Source: Pythium myriotylum
Lineage: Eukaryota > Oomycota > Peronosporomycetes > Pythiales > Pythiaceae
Direction of reading: 5' to 3'
Length of the DNA stretch: 64,000 nucleotides
Assembly (NCBI GenBank): GCA_023091665.1
Contig: JALJCQ010000019.1
Span: forward strand, 124,001 to 188,000
The position numbers and the translations under genes are program-made. This document shows positions 11,127 to 20,349 of this stretch, one piece after another (position 1 is the stretch's first letter; the number at the start of each line of letters is the position of its first letter). Under the pieces are notes generated by a model. It was not told the origin of the DNA, did not search any database, and was given only the letters and a program-made list of their open reading frames with translations.

Positions 11127-13712
11127 AACCCGTCCGTAGCGCTTCTCAACTGGCGGTTCAGCCAGGTTCTCGAGCGAGTGCGTGCGAGAGTGGCGCTTGG
11201 ACCCTGGTGCGTAGTCGACATTCGGCTGCTGGGCCGATGCTGGTGCTGCTGGACGCTGCGACCGCTGGCCCTGTTGCCACTCCGGTCGCTCGTAGCTGCG
11301 CTGACTTGGTGCTGGTGAGGCTGGCTGCTCACCCATGTCTTCATCATCTTGGTTGTCGGTTGCTTCATCTTGATCTTCATCATCTTCATCGTCGCGGAAC
11401 TCGACGGACTTGCTCCAGGGTTCTTCGCGCTTGCCATCGTCGAACGTGTCTTCCATGAACTGCGCGTCTCGACTGATGACGATCCGGCCGGTTGCGATTT
11501 CTTCAAACCGATACGCTTTCTCGTGGTCCGAGTAGCCGAGGAACCGACACAAGATGGCTCGGGCGTCGAACTTCGACCGCTTCTCCTTGGGCACGTGGAC
11601 GTACGCATGGCAGCCGAACACCTTGAAGTTGGCGAGCAAGGGCTTCTTCCCGTACCATTCTTCGTACGGCGACTTGTACAAGTCTCGAGCGCGGGTCGGA
11701 AGTCGGTTGCGAACTTCGACTGCAGTCATGACGGCTTCGCCACAGTACTCGTCGGACAAGTTGGCATGGTGGAGCTTGCAACGACCACACTCACCGATGG
11801 TTCGGTTCATGCGCTCCGCCACACCGTTCAACTGAGGCGTGTATGGCGGCGTGACGTCGTGCTCGATGCCACGCTTGCGACAGAACTTGGCAAGCTTGGC
11901 CGACTGGTACTCGCCGCCGCCGTCGGTCCGAAGCACCTTGACTCGACGACCGGTTTGGTTCTCGGCCCAGTTGACGAACTCGACGAACTTGTCGTAGACT
12001 TCGTCCTTGGACCGCATGAGGTACAACTTGCACAGTCGAGACTTGTCGTCGGTGAAGGTGGCGAAGTACTTCATGCCGCCGAAAGTCGGAGTCTTCATGG
12101 GGCCGGCCACATCGCTGTACACGACGTCAAGCAGATTCGCAGACCGCTTGGTCGTGCCCGACTGGAACTTGACGCGAGTCAGCTTGCCGAGTGCACAGCC
12201 TTCACAGACCTCCCACTCCTGCACAGACCCAATGTCGAGTCCGTCGGCGAGGTCCTTCTTGACGATGGCTTCGAGACCGCTGAAGCCGATGTGACCGAGT
12301 CGGAGGTGCCACAGGTACGACTTGGACATGGCGCGACCTCGTCTTGCACTGGCGGCGTGGGCTGCTTCAATCGACACTGGAGACATGTTGAGCTTGAACA
12401 GACCCTTGCCGATACGAGTGCCGATGGTCCGCTTGGCGCCCTTGAGAACGACGAAGCAACCGTCCTTGTCGAACGTCACGGGAGCAACGTCCTCCGTGAA
12501 TCTTCCGACCGAGAACAGGTTGCGGCTGAGCTTGGGGATATGCCACACGTTGGTGAGCAAACCCTTCTTGACACCGCTTGGAGTCTTCATCGACATGAGA
12601 ATGTCTCCCACGCCGACCGCTTGGACCGTGCCATCATCGGCCAGATGCACGTCGACTGGGTCAATCTTCTTGTAGTTCATCATGAACTGCTTGGTTCGCG
12701 ACATGTGCTGAGTCGCACCCGAGTCGACCAACCACGCCGTGGATTGACTCGACTTGCCTTGGGTCTTCCCGACCGAGAACAGGTACTCGCCGGGGTCTTC
12801 ATCTCGCGCAAGGTTCGCTCGCTGGAACCGTTGCCGAGGGTTGCCGTTTCCGTTGCCGTTGCCGTTGCCGCCGGAGTTGCCGTTTCCGTTGCCGTTGCCG
12901 TTGCCGCCGGAGTTGCCGTTGCCGTTGCCGTTGCCGTTGTCCTTGACACGCGAGTGGCACTCCGCGGCCCAATGACCGATCTTGCCGCAGTAGTTGCACG
13001 TGCCAGTCTTCTTGACTGCACGGCCCTTGGGCTTCGCGTCACTTGTCATGAACGCTTGGCCAAGCGTGGCTCCGTCGCCACCTTGCTCCTTGCGCTTCAT
13101 GTCTTCATGGAGCAGCCGAGACGTCACGAGTTCCCACGTGAGTGCGTCGACACGCGACTCCAACGCCGTGATGAGGAACTGGTACGACTCGCTGAGACTG
13201 CCGAGAAGCGTGATCACCAAGTCGTCTTCGCTGACCGGAGCGCCCACTGCGTCGAGTTGCTCCGCCAGGGTCTTGAGCTTGTTGATGTGCGTGAGCACAT
13301 CGTCACCTTCTTCCATCATGGTCGTGAAGAAACGACGACGAAGAAAGAGCTTGTTGGCAAGGCTCTTCTTCTCGAAGTGTTCTTCCAGTCTTGACCATGC
13401 ATCTTGCGCACCACTCGCCGACCGAACCAGCGGGAGCTGCGAGTCTTCCATCGCGAGACAGATCATCAAGGCAAGGCAAGACTTCTTCTTGAAGAGGGCT
13501 CGGTCCGCGTCGGTCTGGCACTGCTCGAGTTTGACCTCTCCACAGACAACTTCCCAGACGTCGCGTTCTTCGAGCACCATCTGCATCTTGAACTTCCATG
13601 TGTGGAAGTTGGTTCCGTCGAACTTGTTGATGCGGGCTGGGGTGGTCGAATCCATGGCGAAGGCTGGGGAGGCGAAGTCGGTGGAGGCAGAGTCGGCTGG
13701 GCTTGGGCTCAT
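11121..13712 (-). pseudogene. Truncated copia gag-PR-INT polyprotein, duplicate copy
   Basis: The frame opens at the ATG within the primer site (13,712) and ends at EKRYGRVC at the LTR. Gag, CCHC knuckle, protease DSGA and DD35E integrase are present; RT and RNase H are absent. It carries the longer Gly-Asn linker and the same Trp-to-Cys change in integrase as 2,361-4,916, so that change predates the duplication. Confidence 0.85.
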
Positions 13713-13716
13713 AACC

Positions 13717-14073
13717 TGTTGGAAGGTCGCTTGGTTGGTGGGATGCAAAATGCAAAGTGAATTGATCGGGACTTAGTTCGCTACTGCTACCTCTAAGCCG
13801 TCTGTGTGTGTCCTACGCTACCATAATCAAATGTATGTCCTACCTATCGTAAACATATGCAAACATGAAGTGACTTCGTGGATACTTCAACGAAGTCGAT
13901 GGGTGGCACTGGATTCAAACCAGAACCAGACGGAGAATCTTCCACATGTCGAATCTTCCACGGAGAATCTTCCACGGAGAATCTTCTGCAGGAGAATCTT
14001 CTACAGCCGAGCTTCAACTGCCGAGCTTCAACTGGAATGATGACGCTGGGTTCGAGGCGCATCATCTTCAACA
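13717..14073 (-). repeat. Copia LTR (357 bp, minus orientation)
   Basis: This is the duplicate of 4,921-5,277. It is the 5' LTR of the second truncated element, and its outer edge abuts plus-strand integrase sequence. Confidence 0.9.
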
Positions 14074-14891
14074 AGGTGCTTCGGACCGACGGCGGCGGCG
14101 AGTACCAGTCGGCCAAGCTTGCCAAGTTCTGTCGCAAGCGTGGCATCGAGCACGACGTCACGCCGCCATACACGCCTCAGTTGAACGGTGTGGCGGAGCG
14201 CATGAACCGAACCATCGGTGAGTGTGGTCGTTGCAAGCTCCACCATGCCAACTTGTCCGACGAGTACTGGGGCGAAGCCGTCATGACTGCAGTCGAAGTT
14301 CGCAACCGACTTCCGACCCGCGCTCAAGACTTGTACAAGTCGCCGTACGAAGAATGGTACGGGAAGAAGCCCTTGCTCGCCAACTTCAAGGTGTTCGGCT
14401 GCCATGCGTACGTCCACGTGCCCAAGGAGAAGCGGTCGAAGTTCGACGCCCGAGCCATCTTGTGTCGGTTCCTCGGCTACTCGGACCACGAGAAAGCGTA
14501 TCGGTTTGAAGAAATCGCAACCGGCCGGATCGTCATCAGTCGAGACGCGCAGTTCATGGAAGACACGTTCGACGATGGCAAGCGCGAAGAACCCTGGAGC
14601 AAGTCCGTCGAGTTCCGCGACGATGAAGATGATGAAGATCAAGATGAAGCAACCGACAACCAAGATGATGAAGACATGGGTGAGCAGCCAGCCTCACCAG
14701 CACCAAGTCAGCGCAGCTACGAGCGACCGGAGTGGCAACAGGGCCAGCGGTCGCAGCGTCCAGCAGCACCAGCATCGGCCCAGCAGCCGAATGTCGACTA
14801 CGCACCAGGGTCCAAGCGCCACTCTCGCACGCACTCGCTCGAGAACCTGGCTGAACCGCCAGTTGAGAAGCGCTACGGACGGGTTTGTTGA
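14074..14891 (+). pseudogene. Copia integrase fragment, duplicate copy
   Basis: It has the same extent as 5,278-6,095: from [10 protein letters not shown] of integrase to EKRYGRV at the LTR. One visible residue difference (TRAQDLYK instead of TRARDLYK) separates the copies. Confidence 0.8.
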
Positions 14892-15242
14892 AGATGATGC
14901 GCCTCGAACCCAGCGTCATCATTCCAGTTGAAGCTCGGCAGTTGAAGCTCGGCTGTAGAAGATTCTCCTGCAGAAGATTCTCCGTGGAAGATTCTCCGTG
15001 GAAGATTCGACATGTGGAAGATTCTCCGTCTGGTTCTGGTTTGAATCCAGTGCCACCCATCGACTTCGTTGAAGTATCCACGAAGTCACTTCATGTTTGC
15101 ATATGTTTACGATAGGTAGGACATACATTTGATTATGGCAGCGTAGGACACACACAGACGGCTTAGAGGTAGCAGCAGCGAACTAAGTCCCGATCAATTC
15201 ACTTTGCATTTTGCATCCCACCACCCAAGCGACCTTTCAACA
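14886..15242 (+). repeat. Copia LTR (357 bp, plus orientation), right end of cluster
   Basis: It ends TTTCAACA at 15,242. The next bases belong to a LINE-like fragment, so this is the right boundary of the copia cluster. The matching left boundary and its target duplication lie outside the window. Confidence 0.9.
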
Positions 15243-15397
15243 CTGGCTAGCTCCGACCCGCCCGTGACGCGAATGGGCAGAGAGCACACCGTGCCACGCG
15301 TAGTTGTCGACGAAGATCTGGAGCCGACGTACTTGGGTTGCATTCGGCCACGTATGCCGCGCTACGAATAGGATCCTGGGGATCATCACAGCCTGGC
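15243..15397 (-). pseudogene. LINE reverse transcriptase fragment (C-terminal side)
   Basis: The minus strand encodes PRILFVARHTWPNATQ and LQIFVDNYAWHG, the pattern that follows the RT palm in LINE-type non-LTR retrotransposons. The fragment is cut on one side by the copia LTR and on the other by the family A LTR. The preceding part of the same frame (RYLGGQI and RLHLASIKSTDILQRVHI) lies at 28,170-28,340. The two join in frame across the duplicated AGAT. Confidence 0.65.
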
Positions 15398-15408
15398 AGA
15401 TTGTGGTA

Positions 15409-15543
15409 CAGTCCGCGCCACTAGTTTCCGAAAATTCACATTGTTTCCGAAAACAGAGCAACCTCATCGAATTTCACCGACCCACGACTTGCGGGATTTA
15501 GCCAATCAGATTTCTTGTCGAATGGCGTTGGAATCAGCGCCAA
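15409..15543 (+). repeat. Tc1 left terminal inverted repeat
   Basis: It pairs with 16,385-16,519, with only a few mismatches over 135 bp. Confidence 0.88.
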
Positions 15544-15673
15544 CGCTACAGTGGATCGAATGCAATGGGAGCTTTTCTGAAGTTACCTCAAAGTTAACCA
15601 CAAGAATTTATGCAAGGCCCGACAAACTTTGCGTTATGAATGCACTTCCTGTCCTTCTCATGCGTTGCTAAAT

Positions 15674-16192
15674 TTAATACGCCAGTTGCTTTCCCCGAGC
15701 TTCCTTGAGCAGTTTCACCCGCTTGGGCATCGAGAAGACAATACTGAGGAGGTATTCCTCGGGAATTGCCTCCCAGGCTTCGAGGATGGCCTTCTTGAGA
15801 TCTTCGATCGAGAAGAACTGGCGTCCGTTGGCGTAGACAAGGCTCGACAGGTAGGCCCACACGTTCTCGATTGGGTTCAAGTCGGGCGAGCGCGCTGGCC
15901 ACGTCATAACTTCGAAGCCCACACTCAATTGCAACAGCGCGTGGATCTTTTTCGCGGTGCCATGGCCTGCGGAAACCTTGCGCACAATCAGTCGCCCCGT
16001 CCTTTTGTCAATTTTTTTGGTGCTGCCGCGCTTTGATGGCTTCGCTGGCGCACCCACCGACTTGACAACAGTGTGAACCGTGCTCACAGACCGCTTCACG
16101 ACGTTGGAGATCTCCAGGTACTTCATGCCGGCCTCGCGGACCCTCACAATCGTGTCCTTTTCTTTCTGCGTCAGTTCTGGTCCCCCTTCCAT
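15674..16192 (-). pseudogene. Deleted Tc1-like transposase (172 aa)
   Basis: The N-terminal half has two helix-turn-helix stretches (ELTQKEKDTIVRVREAGM and KRTGRLIVRKVSAG) that would bind the terminal repeats. The C-terminal half has WPARSPDLNPIENVW with the third catalytic acidic residue of the DDE/D fold. Full Tc1 transposases have about 340 residues. Here the middle, with the first two catalytic Asp residues, is missing while the frame stays open, so the protein could bind DNA but not cut it. ATG at 16,192 is the only sensible start. Confidence 0.82.
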
Positions 16193-16384
16193 GGTTGCGA
16201 ATGCGAAAATGAGGCCCCGCGCTTTTCAAAGCCCGCGCGCCAAAGTCAACGTATTTGCAACGGCTCCAGCGCGCGTCAAAAAAAGCAATAATTACCTCGT
16301 TGAACTTTCGTTTCCGACGTAAATTCGGACCAAAAAGCTTACCGCATTTTGAAATTTTGACGTAGCTCAGGCGTGGTTGCGTTT

Positions 16385-16519
16385 TTGGCGCTGATTCCAA
16401 CGCCATTCGACAAGAAATCTGATTGGCTAAATCCCGCAAGTCGTGGGTCGGTGAAATTCGATGTGGTTGCTCCGTTTTCGGAAACAATGTGAATTTTCGG
16501 AAACCAGTGGCGCGGACTG
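16385..16519 (-). repeat. Tc1 right terminal inverted repeat
   Basis: It is the inverted partner of 15,409-15,543 and is followed by TA at 16,520. Confidence 0.88.
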
Positions 16520-16602
16520 TATAGCGCCCCGATTCCATGAACATGAGCTCTGCGAGCATGAGGCGACCAGTCAAGTGAAGGTGTACGTGACCAAGTCCCA
16601 AG

Positions 16603-17012
16603 GAAGTGATCAGTCTGGCGTACCTTAGCACCCAAGTCAAGACGAAGTGAACAGTCTGGCGCCCAGGTCAAGATTCCGTATTCCAGATTCGGCGGTACAA
16701 GTTATCGTGTTTCTCTTTATTCAGAAGCCTCACACAAAAACAGTAGGAGTAGGAACCTTATATTTGACAGATTTCAGTAGGTAGGAATGGGTGCTTGCCA
16801 CCCAATAACCCACGGAAGGGAGGCGATTCTCCGCCGCTAATTCCGTGGGAGTCAGTCCAGAATTTTTCCTCCTTCTCGCAGAAGCCCCCTGATTCCCCCT
16901 CAACAGTAGCCCGTCAGTATCTCGAGGAAGTTACTAAGAGTTTCGAAGTGATCAGTCTGGTCGATCGGCTGCCTATTTTGGGTACTGTCGCGATCCGAAG
17001 TGATCAGTCTGG
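16603..17012 (+). repeat. Motif cluster in 5' LTR (4 copies of the 16-mer)
   Basis: GAAGTGATCAGTCTGG lies at 16,603, 16,945 and 16,997; the GAAGTGAACAGTCTGG variant lies at 16,644. Confidence 0.95.
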
Positions 17013-17309
17013 CCGAGGGCCTGGTGGTTTTGCCTGCGCTTCCTGCCAATTTCCCCGTAGGAGTTCTCCAGGAGCTCCATCGTCTCCAAGCCGTTCTTTC
17101 TCGCTGCCTCTAGACTTGTGAGGGTCTAGTTGTAGTGTCGTGTCAGAGTTCCGGGCCTCCGCTTCAAAGAAGTTGTGATATCCGGGTCTGAAGCGAGTGT
17201 TCGAAGCACGCAAGATCCACCCCTTTCCTGAGAATATTGTTGCCGTCGGTGACTCAAGAGCGAGCCTACGTACTCCAGGTGCCCGTTTTTGATTCTGCCA
17301 CACGACAAC

Positions 17310-17327
17310 TGGTGCGTATGCCAGGAG
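17310..17327 (+). other. Family A primer-binding site
   Basis: TGGTGCGTATGCCAGGAG lies 2 nt after the LTR end and is complementary to a tRNA 3' end including CCA. I cannot name the tRNA. Family B has the identical 18 nt at 27,280, although the two LTRs differ. Confidence 0.75.
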
Positions 17328-17361
17328 CGGAGCCGTTAGCTGTTACATACACGGTGAGAAG

Positions 17362-17883
17362 ATGGAAGAGAAGGCAGAGGTGCGGCAAGGTCAAGTCACA
17401 GACCCGAAGAATGTTTCGATCCGCCTCGTTGTTCAGAGCGCGATCCATGACACAACTCGGGTGTACCGACTGTCAGAAGCGAACGAAATCGGTCTTCGGT
17501 ATCAACGACAGGTGTTGAAGATGCCGTCCGACTCAGAATGCTGGTTTTCCCTGTATGAAATTACGAAAGTAGGGCCCACGACATTCTTTGCCGGTTCGCG
17601 ACTGAGGGCGTCCACCTACGACTTCGCGACGATTGACGAAGCGATTGATTTTGTGGAGAAGATGTTGACGTTGTGTGGTTACAATTTGTACCGAAGAAGC
17701 AATTACCAAGATGCAGTCTACCTGAATCCAGAACGGATGGCGCAGGACATGGGCTACATGATGTCAGTTCTGCTTGCCGAGTATGAGTGGGAGACTAGCG
17801 TTATCCAATACCGGGAGGAGGACACAACGTTTGATCCGAAGTACATGGCCATTGCTGACGTAGCCCACACTCCGCAGACCTAG
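17362..17883 (+). CDS. Family A ORF of unknown function (173 aa)
   Basis: An intact ATG-initiated frame lies between the primer site and gag and ends 18 bp before the gag start. It is mixed in charge, has no signal peptide, membrane segment or cysteine motif, and I recognise no domain. Its position at the 5' end suggests a small accessory protein or a Gag N-terminal piece translated before Gag. An out-of-frame ATG inside the primer site (17,318) precedes it. Confidence is for a real reading frame, not for any function. Confidence 0.6.
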   Translation: MEEKAEVRQGQVTDPKNVSIRLVVQSAIHDTTRVYRLSEANEIGLRYQRQVLKMPSDSECWFSLYEITKVGPTTFFAGSRLRASTYDFATIDEAIDFVEKMLTLCGYNLYRRSNYQDAVYLNPERMAQDMGYMMSVLLAEYEWETSVIQYREEDTTFDPKYMAIADVAHTPQT

Positions 17884-17901
17884 CCAGCGAAGCCGCGCTC
17901 G

Positions 17902-19286
17902 ATGAAACGCTTTGATGAAGAATCCAGCTCAGATGAAGAATTTCAACTCGAGAGCCCAATTAGGAAGAAGCTGGAGTTTGCCAGTGACGAAGGATCTCTC
18001 TCCTCCCCCATGGACAAGATGAAGCGAAAGAACAACCCGCTGGCGACGAAGCTGATGGCCCTGACGGCTGGCGGGATGTTGTCGATGGATGAGTTATCAG
18101 AAGTGATACAAGCGCTGAGCCCAGATACCGCGAAGCGAGTTGCGGCCACGCGAGCGCCGGTGAAACAGAATCGAGGCACTAAGAAAGGATTCGCGCGTCT
18201 AGAAGATTCCGAGTCTGACGACGATGAACTGGGGGAATCATCCGACGAAGAAGCAATCAAGCGCGCCAACAAACCAGTCAAGAAGTCGAAGAAGCCAGTC
18301 AAACACAGTGCTCGCCATTCAGATATGGAAGATGAGCTCGGTCTCTCAATGTATGAAGATTCTGACTCGGATGTATCCGGACCTCGACGACGTGATCGAC
18401 ACGTGACAACGGTCATCCAGAATGTCAATGTGAAGTCATTCAGTGGTGCCAAGGTTTTCCCGGAAGAAGCCAAGGCGTGGCTCTCGAAGTTTCTTCACAT
18501 CGCTGATCTGTCCAACTGGTCCAATCGTCAACGTCTCGGTTCGTTCGTAGACGCTCTCACGGGTCCGGCGAGGTATTGGCAGAAGCAGCTCCCTTCGTCA
18601 ACGAGGAAGAAATGGAAGCTTACGATGAAGGCCTTCTATCGAAAGTATTGCACCGAGAGCACGCCATCCACGCTCACGTACTACCGGCTAACCCAGAAGC
18701 CTGACGAGTCAGCGTTGGATTACTTCTATCGCTTTAATGCAGCAGGCCTTCGCGCTCGCATTGATTTCCGTGTAGACGATGACGATGACGAAGATCGTAT
18801 CCCGGCCGATTTGAAGGATCACATTCAGCAGTTCTTCGATACGCTACATGACAAAGCTGTTCAGTCTCAATTCCGTTACAGCAAGTACAAGTCGATTGAC
18901 AAGCTCGAGGAGAAGCTCGAGATGTACGAGAACTCTCAAGCGAAGCCAACGCCTAAGAAGCAGGCCAAGAAGCAACCGGAGGAGAGCAATGACCCACCTC
19001 CTGCAGTCAATAAGGTCAATGCAGGTCAGAGGCAGCAAGGCTCTAATGGTGGAGGTCAAGCTCATCAGACTAGTGGGAACGGCAAGAAGTCCGCTGTGAA
19101 CACTGTGGCAAGTCCGGACATACTAAGGAAAGTTGCTTTCAACTCCATGAGTATGAGTTTTGTGGGGTGACTGGTCACACGATACAAGTCTGCCGTGCTT
19201 TCACCGAGAAGATGAAGACGCTCAGTCCAAAGCTCAAGACCGGCGAGATTACTGTGGATGATCTCGTTCGGCAGTTAAACCGCTAG
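17902..19286 (+). pseudogene. Family A Gag (Ty3/gypsy) with frameshift at the zinc knuckle
   Basis: The ATG frame gives 422 residues. A Ser/Asp/Glu-rich N-terminal region comes first, then a gypsy Gag core (EEAKAWLSKFLHIADL, ALTGPARYWQKQL, YYRLTQKPDESALDYFYRF) and a Lys/Pro-rich tail. The nucleocapsid knuckle CEHCGKSGHTKESC and a second CGVTGHTIQVC are encoded in the -1 frame from 19,095 to the stop at 19,284. The main frame runs past them to a stop at 19,170. Either one base was lost or gained, or a -1 shift joins Gag to its knuckles. Confidence 0.8.
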
Positions 19287-19809
19287 CCCCGCAACAACCC
19301 GCCAGTGTTGTACGTGACGGGGATGTCGCGGGGACTTTGCATGTGGAGAAGATCCGGCGCAGATCGAAGAAATACCAGAAACAAAAGGCGCCTTACGTTG
19401 ATGAAGAAAGTGTTCACGTGGAAAATGGAGCGAAGAAACATGAAGAAACAAATTATGGTGACTCTGTGCATGAAGGATTGAACGTATATGAAGATACAGT
19501 TAAGGATGTCGCGCTACCTGCGGTGTTTGAATCGGTAGTGTTGACTGTGGATGAGAAACAAGAAGAAACAAGTGACGAAAATTGTGTATGTATATGAGAG
19601 AAGCAGTTGGTGATGAAGATGAAGAGCTGCATGTGCTATGGTGCCCAATTGAGCCAATTGAAGAAGGTGATGAGGGCGCTTGCGACGAAGATGCTGATGA
19701 AGAAGATATGAAGATGCCAAATGGTGCTCGAGATATATCTCTGCAAAGAAAGGTAACTCACATTCGTCTCGTTGGTGATGAACGACGAGGGTAGTGGAAG
19801 AACCACGAA
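19287..19809 (+). other. Acidic spacer between Gag and protease
   Basis: Two short frames (19,337-19,597 and 19,582-19,794) encode Glu/Asp/Val-rich sequence without a recognisable domain. This is probably the decayed linker of the polyprotein between Gag and protease. Confidence 0.45.
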
Positions 19810-20349
19810 TTGTCAACGAACGAAAAGATACCAGCCTTCGTGCATGGTGCTGTTGAAGGACTCGAGATTCCGTTGATGCTGGATTCGGGAGCGAACATCA
19901 GTCTGTTACACACCAACTTGGCACGTAAGTTGGGGTTGAGAGTGCGGGCGTTCGAGGACTCGAGTGAATTCTTCGGCGTGAGTGAGGAACCGATGCAAGC
20001 ACGCGGAAAGGTCATGGTGAAGATCCGACTGGGAGAGTTCGTGGTGTACGAAGTCGAGATGTGGGTGGCTGAGTTTGAAGCTCACTCGTTGATTATTCTC
20101 GGCACCGACTTCATGATGTGCGCCGGGCTGAAGATCGACTTGGGCAAGAAGCGGTGTGAAGTGCCTGACGAAGATGCGTTGCCGCTGCTGAGTTATGATG
20201 ATCTGCGCTGTGAGGCGTATGCGGCTTCGTATGATGCGGTGCGCTTGGCTGTGAGGACGCCACTCCTGCGTAGCAGCGACATTGCTGTGCTGGTTGCTGG
20301 GGAGACCCGCCTCGAAATGTCTGGAGTTGAGCAAGAGAGAGGCCACTAA
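19810..20349 (+). pseudogene. Family A aspartic protease region
   Basis: This frame encodes a retropepsin-like fold: the catalytic loop LMLDSGANISLLH, a flap-like region around KVMVKIRLGEFVVYE, and the second strand signature LIILGTDFMMCAGLKI. Retroviral-type proteases act as dimers and cut Gag-Pol. The frame ends at 20,349 while the RT frame opens at about 20,282 in another phase, so one shift separates protease and RT here. The three-motif cluster 20,387-20,483 follows immediately. Confidence 0.75.

Larger units (their letters stand above)
10770..14073 (-). mobile_element. Second truncated Ty1/copia element (duplicate)
   Basis: It has the same structure as 2,010-5,277: direct LTRs at 13,717-14,073 (5') and 10,770-11,126 (3'), primer site at 13,705-13,716, and gag-PR-INT without RT. 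It belongs to the second copy of the tandem block and is 36 bp longer in the Gly-Asn linker. Confidence 0.85.
8761..15242. repeat. Tandem duplication, copy 2 (copia cluster)
   Basis: This is the second copy of the block at 1-6,446, with the same order: pol end (+), LTR (-), truncated gag-pol (-), LTR (-), integrase fragment (+), LTR (+). The copies part company exactly at the LTR end. After 6,446 comes a primer site and gag; after 15,242 comes LINE-like sequence. Few substitutions separate the copies, for example Arg versus Gln in the integrase fragment. Confidence 0.9.
15409..16519 (-). mobile_element. Tc1/mariner element with internal deletion
   Basis: The 1,111-bp element has 135-bp terminal inverted repeats starting CAGTCCGCGCCACT and is flanked by TA on both sides (15,407-15,408 and 16,520-16,521). 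It encodes a shortened transposase on the minus strand. It sits inside the family A 5' LTR; the partner LTR at 28,341-29,081 lacks it, which confirms both ends. Confidence 0.9.
15402..17307 (+). repeat. Family A gypsy 5' LTR (793 bp without the inserted Tc1)
   Basis: It starts TGTGGTA, is interrupted by the Tc1 element plus its TA duplication, resumes at 16,520 and ends CACGACA at 17,307. The inverted partner is 28,341-29,081. Without the insert it is 793 bp against 741 bp for the partner. The 52-bp difference is one motif copy plus spacer at about 16,961-17,012. Motif copies lie at 16,603, 16,644, 16,945 and 16,997. AGAT at 15,398-15,401 is the target duplication. Confidence 0.88.
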
